Numbered from the stretch's first letter, positions 1 through 9,347 are shown. The stretch is DNA of 64,000 bases from Neobacillus massiliamazoniensis (GCF_001048695.1 NZ_CVRB01000002.1:248001-312000); one strand, 5' to 3'. Notes: a model not told the origin generated them from the sequence alone. Translations and numbers: made by a program.

Positions 1-181
1 AACTGTTTCCAATTCTGTATCTTTGTGGACAACAGTATTAAGCATTTCTGCGTGGGGCTATTTTATGATTTTATTTGGCAATTATATCGGGATTGGATTT
101 ATCTCCAGATTTCTTGGTAAGTACTCTTCCATGGTTTCAGGATTTTTATTAATTGGAGTAGGTCTTCATCAGCTTATATAA
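1..181 (+). CDS. C-terminal end of an MntP/YtaF-like membrane protein (truncated by window edge)
   Basis: The frame beginning at base 2 stays open to TAA at 179-181 and gives the last 59 residues of a hydrophobic protein. The tail reads GIGFISRFLGKYSSMVSGF followed by LLIGVGLHQLI. A glycine-rich helix, a short polar G-K-x-S linker and a final GxLLIGxGL helix are how MntP (manganese exporter) and YtaF (sporulation membrane protein) proteins end. The family call is an inference from this tail only, because the start and most of the protein lie outside the window. A strong terminator follows at 303-358. Confidence 0.5.
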   Translation, partial: TVSNSVSLWTTVLSISAWGYFMILFGNYIGIGFISRFLGKYSSMVSGFLLIGVGLHQLI

Positions 182-302
182 TCCAGACAAATAATTTTAT
201 TTAGGATAAGTCCTGCTTTTAATTATAATATATGTGAGAAGTACGAAAGTATTGTTAAAACAATGTAAAGTTTCTTTCAATCCAATATTTAATAAATAAA
301 AG

Positions 303-358
303 ATCCCTCTTATGAAGATAGTAGAAATATCCTATCTTACATAGGAGGGTTTTTTTTA
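303..358 (+). terminator. Intrinsic terminator after the truncated membrane protein gene
   Basis: An imperfect stem pairs CCCTCTTATGAAGATAG with CTATCTTACATAGGAGGG and is followed by a run of eight T. It lies about 120 bases after the stop codon at 181. Confidence 0.85.
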
Positions 359-360
359 CT

Positions 361-619
361 TTATAAAAAACTCTGTTAAACTTGGTTGTTGATTTGCGCT
401 CAAGAAGCGAGCATCCGTGGGCGTTCCGGGGAGCCTCTTCGGCGCTTTGGCGCCTGCGGGGTCTCCCCTGCCCCGTACTCCCGCAGGACATTGAATTACA
501 TCCTTGAATCCGCCCACGCACGAAGGAAATGCGATAGCATTTTCGAGGAGTCTCGCGCCTTCCGCTCCAATCAACAGTGTTAAAAAAACAACAATGACCT
601 TTAACACATCCTTATAAAA
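361..619 (+). mobile_element. MITE-like element, copy 1 (long form) with 8-bp target duplication
   Basis: The element spans 369-611. Its ends are imperfect inverted repeats (AACTCTGTTAAA and TTTAACACATCC). Identical TTATAAAA octamers flank it at 361-368 and 612-619, as expected for a target site duplication. The interior is G+C-rich and palindromic (CCGGGGAGCC, GGGGTCTCCCCTGCCCC) and encodes no transposase. Same family as copies at 11375-11571, 55806-55989 and 57686-57932. This long form has about 60 extra bases between the CGCAGGA and GTCTCGCGCC blocks. Confidence 0.85.
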
Positions 620-737
620 AGAACTAAATTTTCAGCTTCTATATTCATTGCAAGTTGTATATGTTTGTACAAATGAACACAAAATTATTTATGGTAAATT
701 ACTTATCTAAAGTTAATTATTATCTGGAGGAAATAAA

Positions 738-1403
738 ATGAATTTGATGCAAATTTTATCTCTGGTGGGAATTGATATTTTACTTTCAGGTGATAACGCT
801 GTGGTTATTGCCCTTGCTGCCAGCAGTGTGCCTAAGCACCTGCAAGGGAGAGCCATTTTCGGAGGCATGTTAGGTGCAATTGTTCTTCGAATTTTAGCTG
901 CAGCTGTATTAATTAAGTTCCTGCAGTATTCATTTGTCCAAGCAATCGGCGGATTAATTCTGTTACGGATTGCTTATCATTTAATTGTACAAAAAGATGA
1001 AGAACAACAGGATGCTCCAGTGTCAAAACGCATTTGGAGCGCCATCCGGATTATTGCAATTGCTGATTTCACTATGTCTATTGACAACGTTATTGCATTA
1101 TCAAGTGTTGCAAGAGGAATTTTACCGATATTTATGGGTATTATTGTCTCGATTCCGATCATCATAATAGGAAGTCGTTTTTTTATGATGCTTATGGAGA
1201 AATTCCCTGTCATTATTTATGTAGGTTCCGGCTTCTTGGCATTTGCTGCCGGTAAAATGATTATTGAAGATAAAGGATTGACATTTTTAACAAACCAAAT
1301 TTCGGACTCCTATAATTTTGTGATTCCACTCGTTTTGGCTATTGTCCTACTAGCTGGGGGATTTGTAAAAAATTATATTAAAGAAGTTAAAATTTTCACA
1401 TAA
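738..1403 (+). CDS. TerC-family integral membrane protein, YjbE-like
   Basis: 221 residues, close to the length of Bacillus YjbE proteins, with about seven hydrophobic segments. The TerC signatures are visible: GIDILLSGDNAVVIALA near residues 11-27 and a second acidic helix, IADFTMSIDNVIALSS, around residue 110. These paired S-G/I-D-N motifs carry the acidic residues thought to bind metal in the family. TerC proteins export or handle Mn2+ and help metallate exported proteins; family membership is secure, the substrate is inferred. TGGAGG lies eight bases before the ATG. No yybP-ykoY-type riboswitch was recognised in the short leader after the MITE. The preceding truncated gene may also be a Mn2+ exporter. 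Confidence 0.85.
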   Translation: MNLMQILSLVGIDILLSGDNAVVIALAASSVPKHLQGRAIFGGMLGAIVLRILAAAVLIKFLQYSFVQAIGGLILLRIAYHLIVQKDEEQQDAPVSKRIWSAIRIIAIADFTMSIDNVIALSSVARGILPIFMGIIVSIPIIIIGSRFFMMLMEKFPVIIYVGSGFLAFAAGKMIIEDKGLTFLTNQISDSYNFVIPLVLAIVLLAGGFVKNYIKEVKIFT

Positions 1404-1436
1404 AAGCCTCTGTGTCACAATCCACAGAGGCTTTTT
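1402..1436 (+). terminator. Intrinsic terminator of the TerC gene
   Basis: Perfect stem AAAGCCTCTGTG / CCACAGAGGCTTT with a short loop and T-run, directly after the stop codon. Confidence 0.93.
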
Positions 1437-1520
1437 CAGTTTCATTTTTTACTTTAAAAAATAGAAAGTCTCTTTTGTTTTTTTAAGTCCACCGGATATT
1501 GTACTCCTTACTAGGAAATG

Positions 1521-1760
1521 TTAAAACTTTTTTAGCCTCTCAAACGAGATTAGATTTAACAAATTGATTTTATGCTCTTTTCCAATGGTCCTTACCTTTC
1601 CAAAAAAGGTTCCAAGAAATTCTTCCCAAATATAGCCTATTTCCTTTTGAGAGGAGGGATTTCCCTCTATTGTTTGGATGCTGTCACGTATCGCTTGTTC
1701 CATATGCGAAAGTGCCTGCTTGAGATGAAGAATGACCTGACTGTCTTCCTGCTGTTCCAT
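1521..1760 (-). CDS. Small hypothetical protein in the P-type ATPase cluster (79 aa)
   Basis: No family recognised. It is a soluble, probably helical protein with an amphipathic stretch HLKQALSHMEQAIRDSIQ near residues 12-29 and a basic C-terminus. ATG with GGAGGAGGGG upstream is a good initiation site. It is third in a same-strand run ATPase - 89-aa membrane protein - this gene, with 29 bases to the previous stop, which supports one transcript. Function may be tied to the ATPase, but only position says so. Confidence 0.65.
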   Translation of the reverse strand: MEQQEDSQVILHLKQALSHMEQAIRDSIQTIEGNPSSQKEIGYIWEEFLGTFFGKVRTIGKEHKINLLNLISFERLKKF

Positions 1761-1789
1761 GCTGCCCCTCCTCCTTTACTCCGTCCAAT

Positions 1790-2059
1790 TTATTGAAAAA
1801 TACGATTTTGCTGTTTTGGTTCATGACTTTCACTTTCGATAAATATATCCTTATCAAGGCTTTTTTTCATTCGTTCAAACTTTATCTCTGCCACGATATC
1901 CTCGATTCCTTCTTTGGTAATGACAGCGAAATACTTCATTTGCTTCTTTAAATCATGAGCAATCGGGCGGAATGTGTCCTTAATAACCGGGTACAATGCG
2001 GTTGTGACAGCTGCTAAAGCTGAACCAACCACTAATCCTTGCAAACTTCTTCGAAACAC
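1790..2059 (-). CDS. Small single-pass membrane protein, DUF5132/PacL-like, next to P-type ATPase (89 aa)
   Basis: GTG start with AAGGAGG eight bases upstream. An N-terminal hydrophobic segment (LQGLVVGSALAAVTTALYP, about residues 7-25) is followed by an amphipathic region containing TKEGIEDIVAEIKFER and a charged tail. This plan, one helix then a K-E-x-I-x-D-I-V-A-E segment, resembles DUF5132-type proteins and, in architecture, the small PacL (DUF1490) proteins that accompany mycobacterial P-type ATPases. The gene follows the ATPase by 68 bases. A related E-I-x-x-I-V-E-E-A-K motif occurs in the protein at 6534-7049 on the other side of the ATPase. A role as ATPase-bound chaperone or scaffold is an inference. 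Confidence 0.65.
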   Translation of the reverse strand: MFRRSLQGLVVGSALAAVTTALYPVIKDTFRPIAHDLKKQMKYFAVITKEGIEDIVAEIKFERMKKSLDKDIFIESESHEPKQQNRIFQ

Positions 2060-2127
2060 ACGTTAAACCTCCTTAAAAAATGACATTAGTTTATTTCTTG
2101 TCATTTAATCCTTTTTTTATACCCCAT

Positions 2128-5100
2128 TTATGCCACAGACATTCCAGGTTTATGAACAACTTGCCGTTGGCGTGAAATCCATAAATTCGATACCGGTTTT
2201 GAAAGTATGGCAGAGGAAGCAGAAACTAACAGAATCGGTCCCCAGTTCCAAAGCGGAAGAGCAACAGTCTTAAAGATTCCTGCGAGAGGCGGGATATAAA
2301 TAACGCCTAACAATGATAACCAAGATATTCCCAAGGCTCCAACCAGGAAGCGATCTTTTTTCAGATCATGAATGGTTTCACCAGACCCAGCTTGCCTCCA
2401 TGAGAATGTCTGAATCAACTGACCTGCCACAAGCGTTGCAAAGGCAACTGTTTGGGCAGCAGCAAGCGTCATCCCTAATCTTAAACTCCAGACAAATAGT
2501 CCAAGTGATCCTGCCCCCAAGATGACACCACGTGTAATTACTTGCTTGTATAACGTGCTATCGATAATTTCCTGCCGTTTCGTTTCTTTCGTTTTCTTCC
2601 CAGGATTTACAGCCAAAATCATCGCAGGAAGTGCATCTGTCAGCATGTTCATGAGTAAAATTTGAACCGGTATAATTGGCAGCGGCATTCCAGCCAAGAC
2701 AGAGGCTGCCGAGACGAGGATTTCTGCCAGGTTTCCGCATAACAGGCAACCAATGGCTTTTCGAATGTTCCCAATGATGGATCGTCCTTCTTTCACACCA
2801 TCCACAATCGAGCCAAAATGATCCTCTTTTAACACTATGTCGGCTGTTTCTTTTGTTACCTGGGTTCCGGTTTGGCCCATTGCAATTCCTACATCTGCCT
2901 TTTTTATGGCTGGGCAATCATTGACACCATCACCGGTCATCGCCACGATGTGCCCCTTTGCCTGAAGTGAGGTCACGATCCGAAGCTTATGTTCCGGTGT
3001 CACTCTCGCATAAATCGCGATATCCTCGATAATAGCTTTCAATTCTTCATCCGAGAGTTGATCCAGTTTTTGACCTGTTATCACTTTCTTTTGATCATCA
3101 TAAATTCCAATTTGCTTCGCGATCGCAAGGGCGGTTAATGGATGATCCCCGGTAATCATGACCGGTTTAATACCCAGTTCGACTGCTTCTCGAATGCTTT
3201 TTTCCACTTCCGGTTTTGGCGGGTCAATCATCCCTGCCATTCCAACAAAGACTAAGTTTTTGTCAATACCTTCCATTCCCCCGTCAAATTTACCCAATTC
3301 ACGGTAGGCAAATCCTAAAACCCTTAAAGCTTCACTTGCAAGAGCATCATTTTTGTCCTTAATTTTCTTACGCATTTTTTCTGTTAATGGATGCAGGTCA
3401 CCATTTTTTTGATAATGGGTGCAATACTTTAAAAGTTGCTCGACTGAACCTTTCGACATAAGTACACATTGTTCTTCTTGATTTTCTTCGTGACAAACGA
3501 CACTCATCTTACCAATAGAGGAATCAAACGGAATTTCTCCGGCCCGATTCCAATGCTTGTAATGTTCTTTAAGCACTCCATTTTTTGCTGCAAGGGATAA
3601 AAGAGCTCCCTCGGTTGGGTCACCTTTTACACTCCAATTTCCTCCATTCTGATAAAGCTGCGCATCATTACAATGGATAGCGATGTTTAAAAGCTGGGTA
3701 ACATCTTTATTATTTGGGCCTAAACCGATAATGGCTCCTTCAGGATTATACCCATCGCCTGTTACTTCAAATTCTTGATCCATTGTGACAATCCGCTTCA
3801 CGGTCATTTCATTCTTTGTCAGAGTACCGGTTTTATCGGAGCAAATGACGGTGGTCCGGCCCAATGTTTCGAGAGCGGACAGCTTGCGCACCAGCGCTTT
3901 TTTGTTCGCCATACGGAAAATACCCGCAGTTAGGGCGAAGGTGATCGTGATGGGGAGCCCCTCCGGAATTGCAGAAGTTGTTAAGGCAACTGAGGTAGTC
4001 ACCATTTCCGTGATCGGAATTCCTCTTATTAATCCGGTTAAAAAGACGATACCGCCAAGCACAAAAGCCATTTTCATAAACCTTTTACTTATTGATGTTA
4101 CTTGCTTTTGAAGTGGTGTGGTATGATCTTCATCTTCAGACAATAGTGCATATAAATGCCCCATTTCTGTACCTCTGCCGGTTTGAACGACAATCGCCCT
4201 GCATTTTCCCCGGGTAATATGAGTGCCCATATAAAGCATGTTCGTCCGATCAGATATTGGTGTCTCCTCATGCATTACAGCTGCTTTCTTCTCAACAGGG
4301 AGAGACTCACCTGTCAATGCCGATTCATTTGCTTGTAAGTTCCATGCTTGAAGGATGCGGAGATCCGCTGGAATTCGGTCTCCTGCTTCAAGCTCAACAA
4401 TGTCTCCGGGAACTAAATCATAGGAAGCAATTTCTTTCAGAGCGCCATCCCGAAGCACACGGCAATTTGGAGGCACAAATTGACTCATCGTCTCTACTGC
4501 ACGATCGGCTTTTCTTTCCTGGAACGCACCAATCCCGGCATTGAAAAGAAGAATGGAGCCCATGATGATTCCATCAAATAAATGCCCGGTAAACATGCTT
4601 AGAAGGGCAGTTGCACCCAGCACTTGTGTCGTGAATTCCTTAAATTGGCCAAAATAGGTCTTCATCCAATGCGAATGTGCTTTTGAACCCAATTGATTTT
4701 TCCCATACAAAAGAAGTGCCTGATTTGCTTGCTCCTGGCTCAGGCCATGATGGGCATCCATTTTATAGTGTTTTAAAATGTCTTCCGCGTCTTTTGCATG
4801 CCATGGAATACTGCTCCCACCGCCTGCAAAGGCTACCTCCTGCTTTCGCCCACTTGGAGCAAACCTTCTCTCGGCCCATTTTTTTGAACTGGACATAAAC
4901 ATAAGGGAAAGAGCATCACCGATCAAATTGATAAGCGGTGCAGTAATAACCATTGGAATAGCAATCATGGAACCTGCCAAATTCCAAACTCTGGTTATCA
5001 ACATGTTTCGTTTTATTTTTTTTCTCAAATCCATACTGTTTTCCATTGTATTGGCAATTCTGTTTAATTGGCCAATTGTACAATAGGGATAAAATGAAAT

Positions 5101-6366
5101 CACATTATTCTTTTTCGTCATTTGATCCTTTACGACAACAAGTACTTCTTCGCGCCTTTGAATGTTTAATTCTTGATGCGAAGCTAATTGAACTTCGTAC
5201 TCCGATAAGTTTTTTTCAAGATTATTAAGGTTAATGTTCAATTCATTGTTAACAACAGCTATTTTCCCATTCGTTAGGTTTGCTAATAATGGGATGCATT
5301 CTTTACGGATCGTTCCGTTGGCAACTAAAAGCGATGCATCCTCAAACACTGCACATTTTGTTTGTGCCAATTGATAAACAGAACCATTGATCGGCAGCAA
5401 TTGCTCGCCTTTTGAAGCAACATGCTCGGCCTGCTTCCATGCATATTCCGTAGATACAGTTATCGGCCGCGGGTTGGCAGCAAGTAAAATCCCTAAAGAT
5501 ACAAGTGGATTACGGGTAACTGCTAACGCAGCCCCAGCACTTATAAAACCTAATTTTGCCGATTGCCGGCTGTAGGCCTCTATTTCTTCTGAAACGAATT
5601 CCTGATCCATTAGTTCATTTTTTATGGAGGTTGCTCTTTTCCAATTCAAGTATTGAATCAAGCTCAAGCCGGCCAGAACAATTAGATTTTCTCTGACAAG
5701 GGCCAGTGTAAGCGCACTTGCGGACAACAGTAAATCGACATTTAACCTTCGATCTTTTGATAATTTTTTAAGACCCTTTTTAATAAAAGAATAGCCGGTC
5801 CCAATTGACAATGCCGCAGCTATATAAAAAGGGACTGGATGTCTTGCGAGAATGGATCTTCCGAAAAATAATTGCTTAATCCCTAATCCTATTAATCCTG
5901 TCACCGAAAGAGCAAGAGGCAATGGAACTTTCTCGTCTGAAGGTGCCCTGGCAAACTTGTTCTTTGGTAAATATCTTAAAATGGAACCAACAATACCTTG
6001 TGATGTTCCTTGTCCTCTGACGCCTTTCGGAGAAAAATCAATTGTTGCGGCAACCTGTGAAAATGTCTCAGCTGCAGTCTCTTCATCCTTACCCGCTTCA
6101 TTGAAGCCGTAAAATTGTTTAAAAAGCTTCTTTTCAAATTGGGCAATATGAATACATACTTCTTCAAGAGAAATAACTTTTTCGTTATACAATAAGAGAA
6201 TTTTCCCTGAAAAAATGTTTGTTTCAACTGCAACAATACCTTTAATGGAAATGAATACCTGCTTAAAATGGAGGGCCGTTTCAGGATTATTTTTTAAGCC
6301 ATATATCTCTGTCCTCAATCTTCCAGAGATTACATGAAAGGATCTTTTCTTTATATCTAGCTCCAT
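2128..6366 (-). CDS. Giant P-type cation-transporting ATPase with degenerate N-terminal ATPase-like half (1412 aa)
   Basis: The C-terminal half, from about residue 520, is a complete P2-type (calcium-ATPase-like) pump: an N-terminal cation-ATPase segment (GLSQEQANQALLLYGKNQLG), TGES actuator motif, phosphorylation motif CSDKTGTLTKNE with the aspartate near residue 844, and MTGDGVNDCPAIKKADVGIA. The first 520 residues begin with an HMA-like fold without a CxxC metal site (residues 8-90). They continue with hydrophobic helices and a segment AVFEDASLLVANG (around 339-351) that sits where a P1B pump would have FDKTGT, so this half looks catalytically dead. The length and plan recall mycobacterial CtpH/CtpI. 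Transported ion unknown. ATG is preceded by AGGAGG. Two small genes follow on the same strand and a third is divergent. Confidence 0.9.
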   Translation of the reverse strand: MELDIKKRSFHVISGRLRTEIYGLKNNPETALHFKQVFISIKGIVAVETNIFSGKILLLYNEKVISLEEVCIHIAQFEKKLFKQFYGFNEAGKDEETAAETFSQVAATIDFSPKGVRGQGTSQGIVGSILRYLPKNKFARAPSDEKVPLPLALSVTGLIGLGIKQLFFGRSILARHPVPFYIAAALSIGTGYSFIKKGLKKLSKDRRLNVDLLLSASALTLALVRENLIVLAGLSLIQYLNWKRATSIKNELMDQEFVSEEIEAYSRQSAKLGFISAGAALAVTRNPLVSLGILLAANPRPITVSTEYAWKQAEHVASKGEQLLPINGSVYQLAQTKCAVFEDASLLVANGTIRKECIPLLANLTNGKIAVVNNELNINLNNLEKNLSEYEVQLASHQELNIQRREEVLVVVKDQMTKKNNVISFYPYCTIGQLNRIANTMENSMDLRKKIKRNMLITRVWNLAGSMIAIPMVITAPLINLIGDALSLMFMSSSKKWAERRFAPSGRKQEVAFAGGGSSIPWHAKDAEDILKHYKMDAHHGLSQEQANQALLLYGKNQLGSKAHSHWMKTYFGQFKEFTTQVLGATALLSMFTGHLFDGIIMGSILLFNAGIGAFQERKADRAVETMSQFVPPNCRVLRDGALKEIASYDLVPGDIVELEAGDRIPADLRILQAWNLQANESALTGESLPVEKKAAVMHEETPISDRTNMLYMGTHITRGKCRAIVVQTGRGTEMGHLYALLSEDEDHTTPLQKQVTSISKRFMKMAFVLGGIVFLTGLIRGIPITEMVTTSVALTTSAIPEGLPITITFALTAGIFRMANKKALVRKLSALETLGRTTVICSDKTGTLTKNEMTVKRIVTMDQEFEVTGDGYNPEGAIIGLGPNNKDVTQLLNIAIHCNDAQLYQNGGNWSVKGDPTEGALLSLAAKNGVLKEHYKHWNRAGEIPFDSSIGKMSVVCHEENQEEQCVLMSKGSVEQLLKYCTHYQKNGDLHPLTEKMRKKIKDKNDALASEALRVLGFAYRELGKFDGGMEGIDKNLVFVGMAGMIDPPKPEVEKSIREAVELGIKPVMITGDHPLTALAIAKQIGIYDDQKKVITGQKLDQLSDEELKAIIEDIAIYARVTPEHKLRIVTSLQAKGHIVAMTGDGVNDCPAIKKADVGIAMGQTGTQVTKETADIVLKEDHFGSIVDGVKEGRSIIGNIRKAIGCLLCGNLAEILVSAASVLAGMPLPIIPVQILLMNMLTDALPAMILAVNPGKKTKETKRQEIIDSTLYKQVITRGVILGAGSLGLFVWSLRLGMTLAAAQTVAFATLVAGQLIQTFSWRQAGSGETIHDLKKDRFLVGALGISWLSLLGVIYIPPLAGIFKTVALPLWNWGPILLVSASSAILSKPVSNLWISRQRQVVHKPGMSVA

Positions 6367-6533
6367 GATGTTTCAGACCTCCTGGATTTTACAATGCACC
6401 TTAATGCATATCTTTTATTTTTATCCGAACTGAGGAAACTATTCGTTTTATTTCACATAAAATTAATGCCCTGAGGATATTTTTTGCCTTTTTTGGAAAT
6501 GATTTAATAAGTAAAAATGAGGAGGGTTATGGA

Positions 6534-7049
6534 ATGTTTAAGCGTTTTTTTTCATTAAGCAATCCGTTGGGGATTGCATTCACTGCTGCCGCTCTTTTCC
6601 TTACGTTTAGCCCTGAGGCCAGAAAAGGAACAAGGAAAATGCTGGTTAAGGGAACCGCCGCTTTACTTTCAGTGGGTGATCAGATGAAGGGGTTAACCGT
6701 TGGGGCGAGAAAAGAAATAGGGCACATCGTCGAAGAGGCCAAGGTAGAAAAAGAACAAATGGTCCTCCCTGACTTTTCAGAAATGATAAAAAACTCAGGA
6801 GATGCTACAAAAACAAAAGTGAATCACATTTTTGACGATATGAAAGTTGATGGGGGACAAACAGCGCCAAGCTTTGCCCATGCCATGGAGATGGGGGAAG
6901 AAATGATGGGAGATTCTCAAGCCAAAACCCCGGTCCCGAAAAAAGTAACGAAAAGTAAGATGAACAAAAATATCGCCTTAAACAAACAGGTACCAAATGT
7001 TCTAAGTAATAAGGAATATAATTCCATGTTAGGAAAACCACCTTTTTAA
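6534..7049 (+). CDS. Hypothetical membrane-anchored protein divergent from P-type ATPase (171 aa)
   Basis: Starts at ATG with GGAGGG eight bases before. A hydrophobic N-terminus (NPLGIAFTAAALFLTFSPEA, residues 9-28) is followed by a basic helix and the amphipathic segment ARKEIGHIVEEAKVEKEQ near residues 58-75. That segment resembles the segment after the membrane helix of the 89-residue protein at 1790-2059. The rest is charged, low in hydrophobics, probably disordered. No named family recognised. The position 167 bases from the divergent ATPase start, with a shared intergenic region, and the related motif suggest a second partner protein of the pump. Confidence 0.7.
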   Translation: MFKRFFSLSNPLGIAFTAAALFLTFSPEARKGTRKMLVKGTAALLSVGDQMKGLTVGARKEIGHIVEEAKVEKEQMVLPDFSEMIKNSGDATKTKVNHIFDDMKVDGGQTAPSFAHAMEMGEEMMGDSQAKTPVPKKVTKSKMNKNIALNKQVPNVLSNKEYNSMLGKPPF

Positions 7050-7067
7050 CTTATTGCAAACTTATTA

Positions 7068-7098
7068 CAAAGAGGAATTCACATGAATTCCTCTTTTG
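7068..7098. terminator. Bidirectional intrinsic terminator between the 171-aa gene and ppk
   Basis: Perfect stem CAAAGAGGAATTC / GAATTCCTCTTTTG around the loop ACAT, with T on one side and A on the other. It lies between convergent genes. Confidence 0.85.
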
Positions 7099-7157
7099 TA
7101 TTTTCGAAGTTTTGGCGCTTTTTCACACGATAAGCGATTATTTATAACAAGCTTAAA

Positions 7158-9347
7158 TCATGTTAACCCCGGCAAAGGATTGACTGCCAATTCGGCTTGA
7201 TTTTCTGCTGCTTCATATGCCAATTTAAAAAAAGTCATTTGACTGTCAATATTTTCTTCATCCTGCCGTTTTTCTACATAGGAATAATATCCATGTTGGT
7301 CTTGTTCACGCGCTTTGACATTGTCCTGAAGGAATATGGAAAGAATCTGGTTAATCCACTCTTTAAGGGCTTTATTATAAATGGGAAAAGCTATTTCCAC
7401 CCGCTTTTCAATATTCCTTGTCATTAAGTCCGCGGACGCAAGATAGATCTTTTGCTCCCCATTGTGATGAAAATAATAGATACGGCTATGTTCTAAAAAT
7501 CGTCCAACAATGCTACGGACCCGGATGTTTTCACTTACTCCCACAATCCCCGGCCGGAGGCAGCATATCCCGCGAACAATAAGGTCAATCTTTACTCCTG
7601 CCTGGGACGCCTCGTAAAGCTTCATGATTAAATGCTTTTCCGTAAAAGAATTCATTTTGGCAATGATTCGGCCATTACCGAATTGTTTATGGTACTTTAT
7701 TTCATCGTCAATAAACTGAATAAAATCATCACGGATTTCCATTGGTGACATCGAAAAATGGTGAAATTGCGGCCTTTCCATAAACCCGCTTAAATAATTA
7801 AAAAAATTGGTGGCATCGATTCCAAATTCCTCATTGGAGGTGATAAGACCAAAATCGCTATAAATTTTCGCGGTTTCTTCATTATAATTGCCTGTGCCAA
7901 GATGAACGAACCGCTGAATTTGGCCATTCTTTTTTCGAACAACCAATGTAATTTTGCTATGGGTCTTTAAAAATGTCTTACCGTAAATAACAAGGCAGCC
8001 GGACTCTTCCAGCTCTTTTGCCCAGTGAACATTATGCTCCTCATCAAATCTGGCTTTTAATTCGACAAGGACCAGCACTTGTTTCCCATTTTCCGCCGCC
8101 TTCTTCAAAGCTTCTATGATGGGGGATTGGCGGCTAACCCGGTAAAGAGTTTGTTTAATCGCCAGGACGTTCGGATCCCCCGCAGCACAATGTACAAAAT
8201 CAACAACGGGCTCGAATGATTCATATGGATGATGCAGCAGTATGTCCTTTTGTTCCGCAGCATCAAAAATATTCAGTTTTTTCCATCGATTATTTAGAAG
8301 AAGATCCCTTGGCGGCTGAGGGATTAATGGTTCAAAAATATACTGCTCCATAAAAGGAGCATGTTGCTTATAAAAATTAAATAAAAACGTGAGATCAAGG
8401 GGTCCGTCTATAAAATAAGCATCATCCTTTTGAATTTCCATCTCATCCACTAAATAAGTAAACATATCGTGATCAATCTGTTTATTGGACAACTCCAGTC
8501 GAACGGTTTCCCCCCATTTTCGCATTTTCAATTCTTCTTCAATTTCTTTCAAAAAATCGGTTGCATTCTGTTCATGAATTTCTAAATCGGCATTCCTAGT
8601 AATCCGAAATTGGGTGACAGAGTGAACCTTCAAACCTTTAAACAGCTTATAAACAAAGTGGCTGATGAGGTCTTCAAGAAACACATAATATTTTCGATTA
8701 CTGCGATCATTCCTGGGAACTTCAACATATCGATCAAAGCCTCTTGGTATTTGAACGATGGCCATTTTCTTATAAATGGGCAGACATTCATGGTGATTAC
8801 ATAGAGAAACTGCAAGATTCAAGCTTTTATTGGCCAATAGCGGAAATGGACGATAGGCATCAATGCCCATTGGAGTTAATACAGGAAAAATCACCTCATC
8901 AAAATGCTGTTCAAGCTTTGTTAATTCTTGCTTTGATAAATCATCAATAGACAGAATCGAAATCTGGTCTTCTATTTTGGTTAAAAGCAGTTTGAATGTA
9001 TTGTAATGCGTTTGAACTAACTCCTGAGTCAGTTTGGAAATTTCGCGGATTTGCTCCTTTGGAGTTAATCCGGATTTATTTTCAGGTTTTGTATATCCGG
9101 CTTGAATTTGGTCCTTTAGCCCGGCCACACGAACCATAAAAAACTCGTCCAAATTGGAGCTGAAAATGGCTAAAAATTTCAGCCTTTCAAGCACGGGATT
9201 ACGCTCGTCCATTGCTTCCTCCAATACCCGCTTGTTAAAGGCCAGCCAGCTAAGTTCACGGTTATTGTAATAAGCATGATTATTTAAATCAATGTACTCT
9301 TCCAATTTAAGTCTCACATCCTTAACTAAGTGGTTTCTATTCAGCAT
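7158..9347 (-). CDS. ppk: Polyphosphate kinase 1
   Basis: 729 residues, normal for PPK1, which reversibly builds polyphosphate from ATP at the membrane or in the cytosol. The N-terminal domain has the family motif RELSWLAFNKRVLEEA (about 30-45) and SNLDEFFMVRVAGLKDQ. The phospholipase-D-like C-terminal domains carry LKTHSKITLVVRK, with the phospho-acceptor histidine near residue 463, and a second histidine motif FLEHSRIYYFH. The ATG at 9347 has AAGGA almost touching it, so the exact start is less certain. No exopolyphosphatase gene is adjacent. The nearest upstream remnant is a decayed alkaline phosphatase, another phosphate-related gene. Confidence 0.96.
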   Translation of the reverse strand: MLNRNHLVKDVRLKLEEYIDLNNHAYYNNRELSWLAFNKRVLEEAMDERNPVLERLKFLAIFSSNLDEFFMVRVAGLKDQIQAGYTKPENKSGLTPKEQIREISKLTQELVQTHYNTFKLLLTKIEDQISILSIDDLSKQELTKLEQHFDEVIFPVLTPMGIDAYRPFPLLANKSLNLAVSLCNHHECLPIYKKMAIVQIPRGFDRYVEVPRNDRSNRKYYVFLEDLISHFVYKLFKGLKVHSVTQFRITRNADLEIHEQNATDFLKEIEEELKMRKWGETVRLELSNKQIDHDMFTYLVDEMEIQKDDAYFIDGPLDLTFLFNFYKQHAPFMEQYIFEPLIPQPPRDLLLNNRWKKLNIFDAAEQKDILLHHPYESFEPVVDFVHCAAGDPNVLAIKQTLYRVSRQSPIIEALKKAAENGKQVLVLVELKARFDEEHNVHWAKELEESGCLVIYGKTFLKTHSKITLVVRKKNGQIQRFVHLGTGNYNEETAKIYSDFGLITSNEEFGIDATNFFNYLSGFMERPQFHHFSMSPMEIRDDFIQFIDDEIKYHKQFGNGRIIAKMNSFTEKHLIMKLYEASQAGVKIDLIVRGICCLRPGIVGVSENIRVRSIVGRFLEHSRIYYFHHNGEQKIYLASADLMTRNIEKRVEIAFPIYNKALKEWINQILSIFLQDNVKAREQDQHGYYSYVEKRQDEENIDSQMTFFKLAYEAAENQAELAVNPLPGLT

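Noticed and set aside
255-607. Overlapping short frames on both strands
   Set aside because: They lie within the G+C-rich palindromic MITE-like copy 1 and the preceding terminator and have no ribosome binding sites.
610-737. yybP-ykoY (Mn2+) riboswitch in front of the TerC gene
   Set aside because: TerC genes often have one, but no G+C-rich conserved core or terminator is visible in the 126 bases after the MITE-like element.
2558-2917. A 119-codon frame inside the P-type ATPase gene
   Set aside because: Shadow of the ATPase coding sequence on the same strand in another frame; no start site or domain.
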